From positions 9,302,501-9,366,500 of the forward strand of contig NC_084923.1 of the NCBI RefSeq assembly GCF_958298935.1: a DNA stretch of 64,000 bases, given 5' to 3'. The translations under genes were made by a program, and so were the position numbers. This document shows, in pieces, positions 10,400-22,429 of this stretch (position 1 is its first letter; the number at the start of each line of letters is the position of its first letter). The notes beneath the pieces are model-generated. The model did not search any database and was not told where the DNA came from. It saw only the letters and a program-made list of their open reading frames with translations. The DNA is from Phragmites australis. Taxonomy: Eukaryota > Streptophyta > Magnoliopsida > Poales > Poaceae.

Positions 10400-13300
10400 C
10401 TCGGTTTTATGCATGGTTAACTTTCAAATAACTCAACAAGGTAACAGGGTATATTTAAGGTTTTTCAATTTTGAGAAGGGCTATATCTCGCTTCGCAGTC
10501 CTTATCATTATATTTGTGTACCACTAGTACTACGTAGCTCCTCGCGGATTGAGCCAGCAATCTCATCACACGGACATCTAGCTCACACACTCACTCGTCA
10601 AAGACACGCATGCCCCTGAGTCTAATCAAAGCATGGCCTTTTTCTTGTATGTCCATGACCATAGACGTGGCTATTTAAATAGATTTACACTCTGCAAAGG
10701 TTGTACATTGTACCTACGTAATATGCTCAATCTCCATCTGTTGCAAAGTGAAGGAGCAAATCACACCGAGACACTTTAATCACGTTCCCTTACCAGACAA
10801 CTACTTCAAAACACGCTAAGTACCAGAGACCTTGTACCCGATGCCAGTTTCAAGTTGTTGCTAGTTTCTCAAAACACCTAAGCAAAGGGCCAGATAGTCA
10901 CTTACGTCCTCGTTGCACACTGCCCTCCTAGTAGAATGTCCAGCTTAGTCAGGAGAGAAGTCAAGTCCTACTCATACAAGCCGGATGGTTGCACTGGGGT
11001 TGCTTAGCATAATAGTGCAATAATTCAGTACTTATACAGCTAAAGCAAGTATCTTCAATTGGTAATGAATACCACAAAGGTAGCTCAAGACCCCAAGAGC
11101 ATCCTCGACCGAAGGACTACTCCACTTGCCCCCGTTAAAATAGTTTTCACCTATTTTACACACCACCCATCATATCCTGTACGACATCAAGGATTCCACA
11201 ATCATCAAAGAGTCGTGTCATATGAGTTGAAAAGATTGAACATCAAAGCGACATCTCTGATATGTAATCCACTAGCGACATCTCCGAAGAGAATGCACTC
11301 CATCCTAAGCATGCTAGATATCACGGCGGTGTCTGACGTTAATGTAGATAATGACAGGTTAATTCCTAGGGTAATAGTATTCTGGATAAGATAATAAGGC
11401 ATGGTAATTGTTTGATAGGATTTAACTACTGCAAATAGTTGAAATAGCGCAATACATAGCACATGAGATAATAACTCAAATTTAAAGTTTATCAATTAGA
11501 TTATTACAAAACATAGGCGCAGAATGATTAAGGGGATAGGACTTGTCTTCTCTGAAATCTTCTTCTAAACCTTGGTTGAAGTCCGGATTCTCTGGGTTCT
11601 ATGTGAAAATCCTCCAGTTCTACGATACGTGATTACGATCAATCAACAGCCTATACTAGGGAAGAATCAATTAACTCCTAATAAAATATCAAATGAGCCT
11701 TAATGGATACCACACTGTGATAGAAGGGTATATCTCTACTTTATATGAATTTTGGTGAAAGAATCGTCAGAATCACAGTCGAAACGGAGAAGTTATGACT
11801 CATGAAAGATTTAATCTAAAATTAAATCCAAAATTTATGAAATGACACTATTCATAGTGGGGCCTATAGGTGGGACTCACTTTAGTGTTGTGGGGTTCAC
11901 TGTACAATATTTGAGTGGGGTTCACCGTACAGTGCATGTGGTCTCACTGCATAGTGCATGTGAGTCCCACTGGCTTAGGCTGGGATGGACTTGGGCTCAT
12001 GCTTGGGCTTAGGCCCAGGCCCAAGCCCGTCTAGAGGTTGTTCCACTGTGGAATGATGGCTAGAGGCCGTTGGGCTATTGGGCAGAGGGTGAATGCCAAC
12101 CAACAAGAAAATGGCCTCGGCCCATTGGGTTTATGCCAGAAGGCCGACCTATTGGCGGCCGAGCTGTGGCCTTCTTGGTCGAGTCACACCAGCGTGGCTA
12201 GAGGTTGGCTAGGAAGAAGCAGGGAAATAACCGGCGGTACCTCACCAGGAAGTTCACCGGTGATGGGACTCCATCGAGGGTTCATGACGAGAAGTGCAGG
12301 ATGAGCATCTACGCACGACAGGGCACCCATTCTTGCGCTTATCATCATTGGGCGACTGTCGGAGATGAGGACGGCAACGGAGTAGGACCGAGTGGTGCTT
12401 CTCCTATTCTAGCATGGATTGCCTGCAAGGGGGAGGAGCCTAGTGCTCCTAGGATACTTGGCACGACATTCGGCCCACACAGAGAGGAGAAAACTCGTGG
12501 CTACACACTGCCACGTGAAGGAAGGAGAAGCTCACTGAGCTCGGAAACGGTGAAAGGCAAGGCGGCGACCGGTGATGCGATGTTTCGGCGGTGGCGGTGG
12601 CAACTGCTTAGCCTTAGGCTCGGGTGCACTTTCGTTGGGCTCATGGATAAGTAAGAGTGGCATGGGGAAGGCGGCGAGCTCCTAGTCTTCTTAGCTACTC
12701 AGCGGAAGAGAGACGATGACAACAAGGTAGCAGCGACGACGATGCAGATGGGTAGAAAGGGGAAATACGAGGCCAATCTGCCGATTTTTATAGCGAGAGC
12801 GGGATAAACGGAGAGGTGGCGGAAACAAGAAGGTGCGGCACGACTTCTTGGTTGTGGCGCCTACCTGGTTTTGTGCGGTAGCGGTGGTTCTACATCATCC
12901 AACGTGTGCGACGGGCGGAGTCATCATGTCAAGGGGCCTCAGGCAGTGCATGAGAGAGCAGATAGAGGGAGGAGAGAGAGTGTGTGTGTGTGAGAAAGTC
13001 GTCGACGGATAGCGCGATGGCGTCACATAGGAGGAGCGAGTAGGAGCTAGGAGGCGGGCCCGTGTGGTGGTGGGAGAGAGAGCGAGCGGCCGGGCTGTGC
13101 TAGCGCATGCGTGCGTGCACGTGTCGGGTCGGCTTGCTAAGCGCTCCACTGGGCTGGGATGAGGTTGTGGTGGCCCACACAATCAGGGGAAAGGGAGAGG
13201 GAGGCTGGGCCGAGATGGTGTGTGTTTGGGATGCGTAGGAAGAAAGGGAGGGAGAGAGGCTGGGGAGAGAAGAAAAAGATTTGGAATTAAATGTTGTAAA

Positions 13301-13727
13301 TTCAAATTGATAATTTGAATTTGGTTTTGAAAAAAAAGATATGGGTTTGGTGTAAATTCAATTAAGAGTATTTGAATTGGAAATTGAATGTGAAGCTATG
13401 AGATTTGGAAGATGATTTGAATTCAATTTGGGTTTGAGCTGAAAAGAATCTAAGAATATATTTGAATTTGAGAGAATTCAAATTCAAATCTCCACTCAAA
13501 GAACCACGAGAACAATTAAACCAAATGCATATGATTCAATTTATTGCAGGATCGATTTAGAATTTAATTTGGTGCTCATTGGAATACTTAGCCAAATAAT
13601 ATATTTGATTATATATACAATATATATATATATATTCAAATATATATTTCCTTCATTTTTTGTTATTTTAAATAATTAGGAAAATTTTAAATTGGAGTGA
13701 ATTTTTCTATATTCTAACATCGCACAT
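10400..13727 (-). repeat. Long LTR-like repeat, reverse orientation
   Basis: No gene. It shares landmarks, in the same order, with the nested LTR-like piece at 40202-42805: CTCTGCAAAGGTTG (10690) against CTCTGCAGAGGTTG (40829), the AGAATC...AAACGGAG...AAGTTAT block (11770 and 41670), a GC-rich 600-bp stretch with spurious ORFs, and a TTTATAGCG promoter-like box (12788 and 42791). GGTTCACCGTACAGTG words at 11900-11960 are the GTTCACC motif family of grass LTRs. The right limit near CGCACA at 13727 is tentative. A (TA)n run lies at 13617-13635. Confidence 0.45.
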
Positions 13728-15416
13728 CGCCCCTCACCACGTCACCCCCACCACGAACCTCTCCTTCTCGTTGTTGTCTGCCTCCTCATCCCCGTCTAGC
13801 CCCGGAGGTAAGCTTCCCCTGCCCTCGCTCCCGCACTCGTACGGCAGCGACAACGGTCGTAAAGGTAGCATCCTTGACCTCTTCCTGGTCGAGTGGGCCG
13901 CCTGCATGGGCTCCCGCGCCGTGACTGTCCTCTCCAAGGCACTCGCTGGTCATTGACGCCTACCGCCACCGCTCATTGACTTTCTGCTAGAATTAGAGAT
14001 GGGGTCCTGGCACCCTCAATTTCACCTCCTCCTTGGTGCTCCTCCCTAATTTGATGCATGGAGGCTTAGGTTTCAACCCTACCTCCCCAGGCTTCACCAA
14101 CGCTGAGCTTGTTGTTGTTGTGGCTTGGGTTTCAACCCTAGCTCCCTGGGCTTCGCTGACGCTGAGCATGCCACCACTATGAGAGGGCATGGTGCTAACC
14201 ACCGTCGCAACTCTGGTGTCGGCCTTTCCACCTCAGGTACAACCCCTCTCTACTCCCAGTGCTCTACTAATCATGCTGCCTCATGGTTAGTCTGTGATGT
14301 GCTTGTGCTTGTGCCCAGAGATGAATGGATGAAAGATATAAAAATGGAAACATGTTGGTTCATGCTTGCTAATATGATGCTTTATGATCTGAGATGCTAT
14401 CCTGAAACACATATGATGGTTGGTGTATTTCTGGTCATGTTTCGTGAATCGAACAGATACTACCGTTGGTCTGTTGTCTGGTGATTGAAGATTTATTCGA
14501 TGATCATACTTCTCAAGAGCATTCTAGTCTTTTGTACTTAGAATAGATAATCAGTCATATAAAAAACAGAACTACCAAACTGCATGCTTCTTCTGTTAAT
14601 AGATTCTAAGGCAGCCACATCCTTAGAAAAAATGTGTGCCAAACAGCCTTGCATCTCCCAGCCTTCATGAGCCTAAATTTAACTATGAGTGGTGTAATAT
14701 GAGCACAGTGACATTTTGTTTGGAGGGGCCAGGGAGTTGCTGGGCACAGTGACATCCTCTGAGCCTTCAAGAGACGAGTGCGACGCGACGGTTCTAGCCC
14801 GAGCAGGTGGCGTCCTTGAGGCGGTGGCACTGACTATGTGTTGGTTTGCAAGGCAGTGACACTGGCTATGTGTGCAGTGTAGGCAAGTATGAAGTGTATG
14901 TGGGGCGCTGCATCCGAGGATGTGAGGTAGGCCAAGCACAATGACATAGGGTGGCCAAATGGACCGTTCGGAACTCGCCTAGGTTGCCTGTTGACGGCAG
15001 ACAGACACAACTAAAAAATTTCAGACACAACTAAAATTTAATTCTAAATCAAACGCTAGCTAAATCACTTAGGTATGAACAAAATTTGAAGAGTAAACGT
15101 GTTGTACGGATAGACACGGACATCTTAGCTCTCTAAAGTGCACCCATATAACATGTGTTTATTACATTATGATAGTAATATCTCTAATACTTAGTACACG
15201 GTGCTTTCTTTCCATAGTCTACCCTTCCATAGATCCCACACGCTCTTGCTCATGCGCTGCCGCACCACGCGTTAGCGCACTCACGCGTGGGCCCATGTGC
15301 TCCTGCCTACGCCACACCTCGCGTGAGTGCAAAACACGTGCATTGAACTAGTGTGTACAAACATATGCAAACCGGGCAATTTGTTTAGTTCTAGAACAGA
15401 TGATGCCGGAGCTACC
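13728..15416. other. Intergenic, unassigned
   Basis: GC-rich 13740-14300 contains short open frames on both strands and two near-identical phrases around 14060-14150 (GGTTTCAACCCTA repeated about 65 bases apart), suggesting a small tandem duplication. No protein family is recognised. The remainder is unremarkable. Confidence 0.4.
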
Positions 15417-15668
15417 GGCCTGTTTGGTTTGTGCCTATGGGAGTCATGCCAAAGTTTGGCAATACTAAAATATGAGCAGTACCAAAATACGAGCGAAAAA
15501 AAAAATGATGTTTGGATTACAGCTTACTAAGTCATGCCAAAACGTGGAAGAAAAACTGTTAGTTTGAATTTCAGCCTTACCAATTCTAGCTAAAGTTATA
15601 AACATCACATCTGGGACAACGTGTTATAACCCACGGGTCATTATTTGGTAGAAGACCAAACGGCAGCC
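15417..15668. mobile_element. Probable MITE, about 250 bp
   Basis: Starts GGCCTGTTTGGTTTG and ends in sequence whose complement is GGCTGCCGTTTGGT, an imperfect inverted terminus typical of small grass MITEs. The interior is AT-rich and non-coding. No clear target duplication was found. Confidence 0.4.
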
Positions 15669-17219
15669 AAATCTCGTGGGCCCTATCACCCTAGCGCCAC
15701 AGGATCGCAAAAACTAGGAGCTGCCAAAAAGAGTTCAATGCCCGTGCTGCGAAAAAGGGCACGCAGTACACACTTCACTGCTTCTCTTTCGAGAGCTTTA
15801 TGATGGGACTTTCTCTGAAATCTGAATACAATGGGTTCAAACTCAAGAATGCACATGCAAGCAGCATTTGCCCCAGCAAGAAGAGTAACAGAAAGCAACA
15901 GACCACACAAGCTACCACTGCAAAGCAGAGTTGCCATCTTCTTGGTTAAAAAAAAAACCCAAAAGAGTTGCTATCTTCACAGGTGCACCAGCAAAACCAA
16001 CGAACTCAAATTGATAGCTCCAGTTTTGAGAGACAGTCATCAGGAGGCCAGCAACAAAAATAAGCACAAACAGAATTTCTGTGCATCTGAAAAAAAAACA
16101 CAAACTCTGAAACTCATAACTGTATGCAGCATGCACACCACAAATCCTCATGCCTACCTAAAAAATATACATTAAGAAAAAACGACATCCAATCACAAGT
16201 GCATACAATTATAAAAGTTTGTACTAGCTAGTAACATGATCACGCAAGAAAGTGAAAAATTATCCTATATATACCAGCATCTCAAAATGCAATTGAACCC
16301 CCTATAACCTACAAACTAAAAGAGAAGATTTTAGTAAGGATGCATTGTGCCAACTTGCTTGTCAAGAAGAGTAAAAACTACAGCACTCTAACCAGAGGAA
16401 GCAAACAATACGATTTATGTTGCTTTGCCCTGCCGGAAATAGCCTTGGAAAAATCAAACAATCAGAAGATTTTTAGTTCTGCTGCACCCAAATATCTATT
16501 TCAACAAACTTGGTAATCAAATCATAAATATTGCAACTAAAACTGACCCTATTTATTAGGCATAGACAAATAATTACCAGCGCACGCCCCAGACTAAGCT
16601 CAAGTTTCCAAACATCACACCATGACTTAGGATCTATTTTATCATACCGTTGAAAACCTGCTTTGCTAGTCAATCTTCTTGGCAAGCTTCTTAACCAGAT
16701 TCCAACACTTCAAAAGTTATTGTAAAAAGTTTCCAAAACACACTTCCTCATCTACATATGCTAATGGTGAATTGGTGATAACAAAAGACTGCCCCCACTG
16801 TTTGTGGCACATTATCACATAACAAAGATATGGTCCTGGGCTCAGGGATAGCCTCTTTATCCTAATACCCGTAACCAAGCTATCAGATGCCATAAAGGAT
16901 GTCATGCACAAACTGTACTTGTATTAATACATAATCAATACTCTTTCTGAATAAAATTACTACATGCCAACTAGCACTTAACAAGAAAAATACAACATAA
17001 GCTAAATGCAAAGTACTGTAAACTTTCAGGGTGGGCAAGTAGGAGCAGAAATAGTAAAACTTGCTTTCTTGCACATTTTAATACCGAAAGGTAATGAGGA
17101 TACACTATCAAAAGTTTTACTTCCTTCAAGCCATGTTGAGCATCAGGTATAACTGTATAACACGTTGAAGATAAACACTATGTGTTCAATATTTCGCATG
17201 AAAGATTTGCTGTATAGAA
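15669..17219. other. Intergenic between MITE and BBR copy 2
   Basis: No gene is supported. Short open frames on the minus strand (15686-15937, 16473-16685, 16717-16911) lack recognisable domains. The first has a hydrophobic, signal-peptide-like start but no other support. Confidence 0.4.
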
Positions 17220-17584
17220 AATTTACAAATATATCCTTGTCCAAAGGTGCTGGCAATTGTCTTTCACTAGTGAAAACCTCCACATAATGACATTATCTTT
17301 GATAAAGACAGACATTTGATGCATTAAATTTCATACCATCTAAAAATTAGAGGCTGTTGTTGTTACACTACAACTTGCAAGGAGAAGGGATACAAACAGA
17401 CTTCCATAGAGTCGATATCTGAAGTCTGAAGCTTGAGATAGGCATGCCAATTAAGTCAACGAAACTGAACATGGCTACAGGCTACTTCTAAAAACTTCCG
17501 CAGATTGGCGCTTACATATACAAACAATAAATCAGGCCGAACTGCAGAACTAGAACCTAAAAAGCGACAAACATAGCATGTCTT
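17220..17584 (-). other. 3' flank/3' UTR of second BBR gene
   Basis: Non-coding sequence parallel to 1-352, marking the left side of the visible second duplication unit. Confidence 0.7.
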
Positions 17585-18583
17585 TTACCTGATCGTTACA
17601 AACTTGTTTGTGCCATGCTTGGCCCAAAACGTCTTCAAGTCAATTGGATTATTAAGGTTGTACCCTTCACCAGCTAGCTTCTCAAGCACCTTTTTGAATG
17701 CACCTTGGCTCATCTTCCTTCCAGCAATGCGTGCACCCCGGCGCTTTGTGCTCATTGGCAGTGGATACGTCGAAATAGAAGTTGTGCAGCATGCAGACTG
17801 CCAGCCACCTGCGCCCCACCTATAGCATTGCTGGGGAGTTCCAGTGCACGAGCACACAGGTGTTGGTATCCTTGAAAGGTCCAAATCAATACCGTTAATC
17901 ACAATGCCCACGGTATTCCTTGGCCCCCTTCCTCGGGGCACAGGCCTATTGGGCGCCCCATCCTCCCGCGGAGCAGCAACCTTCTTAGGCTTCTTTGGCT
18001 TTGGTGACTTAGGCTGCCGATGTTGCTGCCTCTTCTTCACAGGCGGTTCGTTCTTTACCACAGAATGATCCTCAGTAGGCGGTGGCGGCATGCTCTCTTC
18101 TTTCGATGGAGGAGGATCCTGCGGCTGCGGCTGCGGTTGTGGCTGCATCATCTGCAGAGTGTGCAATCCATGTGGGTCCGTCATCATCCCATAGCCAGTA
18201 GGGTGGTGATGCATGGCATGGCCAACATGTCCGACTGGTCCGACAGGGACATGGTGAAGGACCTTCTGTTGACGGGGATGCTGATGCTGCAAGGGGTGCA
18301 ACCAAGCTTCATTGCGCACAAAGTCCATGTGCACAGATGGCGGCTCTGTGGGCATGCCGCCAGAGGCACCGCCACAGTCGTGGGGATGGTGCAAATGTTG
18401 TGGGTGCTGCTGCTGCGGGGCATTGTGATGCCCATGGTGCTGCAAGAAAGTACTGCCATTTGGGAGCAGTGGCTTTGTGTCCCGGTCGGAGGCCACCGAC
18501 GACATCAGCTGCAGGCCGAGACTGCCTTTCACCGTCTCGTAGAAGCCCCAATTGCGAATACCTAAGCTGCCGTCGTCGTCCAT
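17585..18583 (-). CDS. BBR: BBR/BPC GAGA-repeat-binding transcription factor, copy 2
   Basis: Tandem paralogue of the gene at 353-1372, 332 aa from the ATG at 18583 (again the longer open frame starts at a TTG and is discarded). It shows the same domain order: N-terminal WGFYE block, His/Gln-rich middle, basic NLS-like stretch, the C-terminal pentacysteine BPC domain (C-x-C-x6-C-x11-C-C) and the FWAKHGTNKFVTIR end. The seven-residue difference in length comes mostly from the QA/QP tract (copy 1 has extra QA units) and a few His residues. Substitutions are scattered and mostly conservative, and no frame damage is seen, so both copies look functional. Leader intron, GA tract and TATA box are conserved. 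Confidence 0.95.
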   Translation of the reverse strand: MDDDGSLGIRNWGFYETVKGSLGLQLMSSVASDRDTKPLLPNGSTFLQHHGHHNAPQQQHPQHLHHPHDCGGASGGMPTEPPSVHMDFVRNEAWLHPLQHQHPRQQKVLHHVPVGPVGHVGHAMHHHPTGYGMMTDPHGLHTLQMMQPQPQPQPQDPPPSKEESMPPPPTEDHSVVKNEPPVKKRQQHRQPKSPKPKKPKKVAAPREDGAPNRPVPRGRGPRNTVGIVINGIDLDLSRIPTPVCSCTGTPQQCYRWGAGGWQSACCTTSISTYPLPMSTKRRGARIAGRKMSQGAFKKVLEKLAGEGYNLNNPIDLKTFWAKHGTNKFVTIR

Positions 18584-18743
18584 CTTGGCGACTCCAACAA
18601 ACAAATCCAATTACAGGAACCCAAATTGGACGAGCAAAAGTGAATCTCTTTGCGCCTCTGGTCAGCCCATCTCCTCCATTGCCCCCAAATCGCCAACCCC
18701 TAAACACCCGTTCAGGCAAACAAGTTTAAAAAAAAAACAGAAT

Positions 18744-19115
18744 CTGTAAGAGATAGGCTTAAAAGTTCAACATTTCAGGAAATTTGACCAAACCCTAGGT
18801 CTCAGGAACCGTCCGAGACACCACCCAAATCCGCACCGAACCAGCCCGGTCCCGTGCTCCACAGATCGAGCGAGATCTCCATTGCAAGACTGAAAAGCGG
18901 CAAGATCGAATCTTGCGACGGGGATCTACGGAAAGGTGCTGATTTGGGCCGGCTTGGGGGAGAAAGGAAATGGTAATTACGGCCGGAGCAAAAATAAGGA
19001 AACCCACATGGCAAGAAATAAAAATTCATCCTCCTCCTGTTGCCTCTCTTGGAACATGGAGCGGTCACTAGCAACAAGCTCTGGGCAATTAAAAACGAGA
19101 GCGTTGGGGGCTTAC
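18744..19115 (-). other. Predicted 5'-UTR intron of BBR copy 2
   Basis: Donor AAG|GTAAG at 19116/19115 and acceptor CTCTTACAG|ATTCTG at 18744/18743 on the minus strand, in the same positions as in copy 1. Confidence 0.65.
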
Positions 19116-19160
19116 CTTGAAGAGGACTGCTGCCTCTAGGGTTCTTTCACTTGTGGTGTG

Positions 19161-19230
19161 ATGGAGAGAGAGAAAGAGAAAGCGAGGAGAGAGAAGAGAG
19201 GCAAGACAGAGAGAAACCGATGATAGAGGG
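19161..19230 (-). promoter_or_regulatory. GA/CT-rich leader tract of BBR copy 2
   Basis: Nearly pure GA tract (GAGAGAGAAAGAGAAAG type) in the 5' leader, in the same place as in copy 1. It is a candidate site for the encoded GAGA-binding family. Its retention in both copies despite small indels argues for a role. Confidence 0.6.
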
Positions 19231-19292
19231 GGCAGAAAAAGATAGGCTCGCCCTATTTGTTTTTTTCCCTATTCCCGTCACAGAAGGTACTC

Positions 19293-19302
19293 CTATATAA
19301 GG
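19293..19302 (-). promoter_or_regulatory. TATA box of BBR copy 2
   Basis: CCTTATATAG on the minus strand, identical to the box at 2061-2070 upstream of copy 1 and at a similar distance from the GA tract. Confidence 0.6.
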
Positions 19303-19394
19303 GGCGGAAAAAAAAGATGTACAGTTGATAAATGTAGGGGCTCATCTGGAATTCATCACAGTGCCTATTTGACGTTGACAGCTTTTCTGCTTCT

Positions 19395-21105
19395 CTAATT
19401 GCTCAAAATTCCTCCTACCTTCTGTTTGGATGCTTCTTGACTGCTGGGGTACTGATGAGATAATCGGTGGCCGGTTTTTGGATGCCGCCCTTGGTCAGCT
19501 TCTTTAGCTTGTGCTTGATTACGAGTAGCTTCCTTCTGTCTTCAGCACAATTTCTTTTTAACTCAACAACAGCTACAGATTCACAGCAGTAGATCGGAAT
19601 CCTACTCTATTTTACTACTCTCTCATCTCTGATTAAATAAAAGGAGCACGCAATATCAGGAATTTGAAATACTACGTAGAGAGTAGGGAAGAAAACGGAT
19701 TGCGATCTAGTCTCCTTCAGTCGATTTTCTATATTTGTCCTGATTATTTTCAGATTTTTAAGACTTAGGTATAAACAGGACGAAAAAGATTTTACTGTTT
19801 TTGCACTATATTATTGGTATTCTAATTTAAATTGAGGATTTTTATCGGGATTTTTGTTGTTTCAATTGTAGGGGAATGAGATTGAGAAGAAAGAAGAAAG
19901 AAAGTGATCCATATATGAATTATGATGAATGATATTAACGATTTGTGTTCGTGATTTGTTGTACTATTAAATTATTATTGTAACATATATGATTGTGTAT
20001 TGGTATGTAATTGTGTCTATTTGCGATTCAGTATATGCGTTGTGTCGAGTACTCGAGTTATGATATGTTAGTTATTTTTTAGTTAAGATTTATGTTATTT
20101 TATGGTAATAGTATAAATTACTTTATTGATGTGAATTAATCACGTTGATGTTTGAAGTCATGGTTGTATGGATCGGTGTTTTTGGTTTAAATTGTTTAGA
20201 TTAGTTCGTTTTTAATATCCCGACTTTTTCGAGTTGATGTGAATTAATTATGTATCACGTCGATGTTTGAAGTCATGTTTTCTATGGATCGATGTTTATG
20301 GTTTAAATTATTTAGATTGGTTCGTTTTAATATCCGAGTTCATATGTGTTGCCACATTTTCTGTTTTTTAAAAAATATAAAAATAAAAATGGGTAGAGAG
20401 GTTCTGCCGACTATTCCGTCCGTTTTCATCTTTTACTCGAGAGCCTTCAATTCCTACTGCGCAACTTCGGTGTTGTCTGCGTTGCATCAACGTCCGTTTC
20501 CCGGTTTCGGGAAGCCGTTTTGGAAGCATTGCTTCTGGGCTGCAGCCATGCGAAGAACCAGGAAAGATCAGACAAAACATCCGAGCAGCAGCAGCATCAA
20601 AAGGAGGTCCAACTTTGGCACGCTGGTCTGACACGTCTGCGTTCAGCGACTCCATAATGGGCGCCGCTAGCAACTTTTAGCAGTGTTTGGCTGCGTGCTT
20701 TCATATGCAGAAGCCAGATGAATTCTTATATATTCTATCATTTTACTGTAACTATTAAAAATTAATATAGATATTATTTTCTAAAAGTATAGCTTTTAGC
20801 AAAACAAGATACAGCATGTATGAGGACGTAAATGCAAAATCTAGAGATGTACCACAAAAGAAAAGAGGACAGACGTTTGCAGGTAAATGGGTAAAGTGCG
20901 GTTGTGAACCAAATATGACTAAACAGAGTATCTTACATCACACTGGACCTGAGCAAACCAGGCTCGCTCCAGCCCAAGCCCAGAGGGTGGCCTGAGCCCA
21001 GCCCGAAAAAAGGTCCGGAGATCTTATTTAGCTAGGCGTGGGCCAAAAAAATCTAACCAGCCCGAAACATTTTAGGCTCAAATGGACTTTTCCAGGCCCG
21101 CCTGA
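19395..21105 (-). repeat. Duplicated upstream block B2 (inverted relative to 7189-9640)
   Basis: Reverse-complement homologue of B1. It abuts the BBR copy 2 promoter region directly (junction near 19390-19397), whereas B1 lies 5 kb from copy 1 and faces the other way. It lacks the hAT insertion and the 139-nt segment present in B1. Read on the minus strand, 19530-19417 has a short open end with KLKKLTKGGIQ and ATDYLISTPAV followed by a stop. I do not recognise the family. A 0.5-kb AT-rich stretch near 19700-20380 has no counterpart seen in B1. Confidence 0.7.
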
Positions 21106-21282
21106 GCCCCGCTTGGCCCATAAATTGTTCAGGTCTACATCGCACCATGGCGAAACCATTTGTCCATTTAACTGAAACTTCAAAATAGCCAAAATAAGAT
21201 GCTTTTTAAGGAATAAACATGAGATTGAATTAAACTTCAGGATCATGCTAAATTGCCAACTAATTAGCAAAGCTACGTAATT

Positions 21283-21285
<3 letters not shown>

Positions 21286-21324
<39 letters not shown>
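21286..21324. repeat. (TA)n microsatellite
   Basis: An uninterrupted run of about 19 TA units. Confidence 0.95.
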
Positions 21325-21325
<1 letters not shown>

Positions 21326-21372
21326 CATTTTCTATAAAGCATTGTCACGTGCATGGGATCCCTGAAACACAT

Positions 21373-22220
21373 TCAGATGTGTTTGGTTCAGCGTACAGGG
21401 TGGATGGGATTGTCCCGTCTAGGTTTTTGACCCTTGCCCGGTGTTTGGTTCAGCGTATGGAGGGTCATCCAACTGCAGAAAATATTCCCTCAGATGCCAG
21501 TTGAGCTCATCCAGGAAAAATTCCCGGATGAAGCCGTTCGCCTTTCTTCTGTGCGCGTTCCGCCTCAGCGCTCCCCATGCGACTCAGCAGCAGATCGGCT
21601 GTTGTGTGTACGTGTGTGTTCCTAGTTTTTATTTAACTTATTTTATTTGAGAGTATAAGAATGATCCAAACATTTAGAGCAAATTAAAGTTCACTAGCAA
21701 TCCATTTTATTGGTTTGATAAAAAATCTTGAGCTAATATTTAATTAAAATTATCCAAAGAAGACTACTTTTATAATTTCTAGCAATTTTTAATGTCTCAA
21801 ATAAATTCTCAAAAATCAAGAAAAAATCACAACCCTACTTTATTTGGTGAAAAAGTGAGTTTCTTTGTAAGGCTATATTTATATACATTTTTATTATTTC
21901 ATATGATATTCTCTTTTTAATTCAATTTAAATTCATACATGCACAAATTCACCAAAATACTGCACAAGCAAGGGGTAAGTTCACCAAAACATTATCATAA
22001 ACAACTCAGCTTATCTAATCTATCAAATCAAATAGAAAACTGGCTCGTCCTATACATTTTAATCCCATCAACCAAACAGAAAACTGGTTCATCTCATCCA
22101 TCCGACCAAACAGAAAACTGACTCATCATATCTGTCTAACTAAATAAAAAATTAGATCATCTCATCTTAAAAACTAGAATGGCCATATCCAATCTAACAT
22201 TACCCTCAAACCAAATGCGC
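21373..22220. mobile_element. Possible TIR-type element
   Basis: GATGTGTTTGGTTCAG on the left and AAACCAAATGCGCC on the right form an imperfect inverted terminus. The interior repeats phrases such as CCAAACAGAAAACTG (22072-22120), common in MITE-like elements. There is no transposase, and the target duplication is uncertain. Confidence 0.35.
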
Positions 22221-22429
22221 CTTAAACTTCCCTATAATTGAGATGATTTTTTTCCTAACCATGGACGATGGATTCATATTAAACGACTCTTTACAATTCT
22301 GCAAATTTTTGGGATGAACATTATACCAACTTCTATACAATTCCAACCAGATCATGTACTCTATTAATATTATGTGGCATAACTAGGTTAAATTCAAGAT
22401 GAAGAAAAATAATGCTATAACCAGTCATG

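Noticed and set aside
12205..12654. 149-codon open frame
   Set aside because: Lies in the GC-rich part of a reversed LTR-like repeat; homologous region at 42.2-42.8 kb encodes different frames.
15686..15937. 83-codon minus-strand ORF with a signal-peptide-like start
   Set aside because: No recognisable mature domain, no conserved counterpart and no splice or promoter support; worth a transcript check only.
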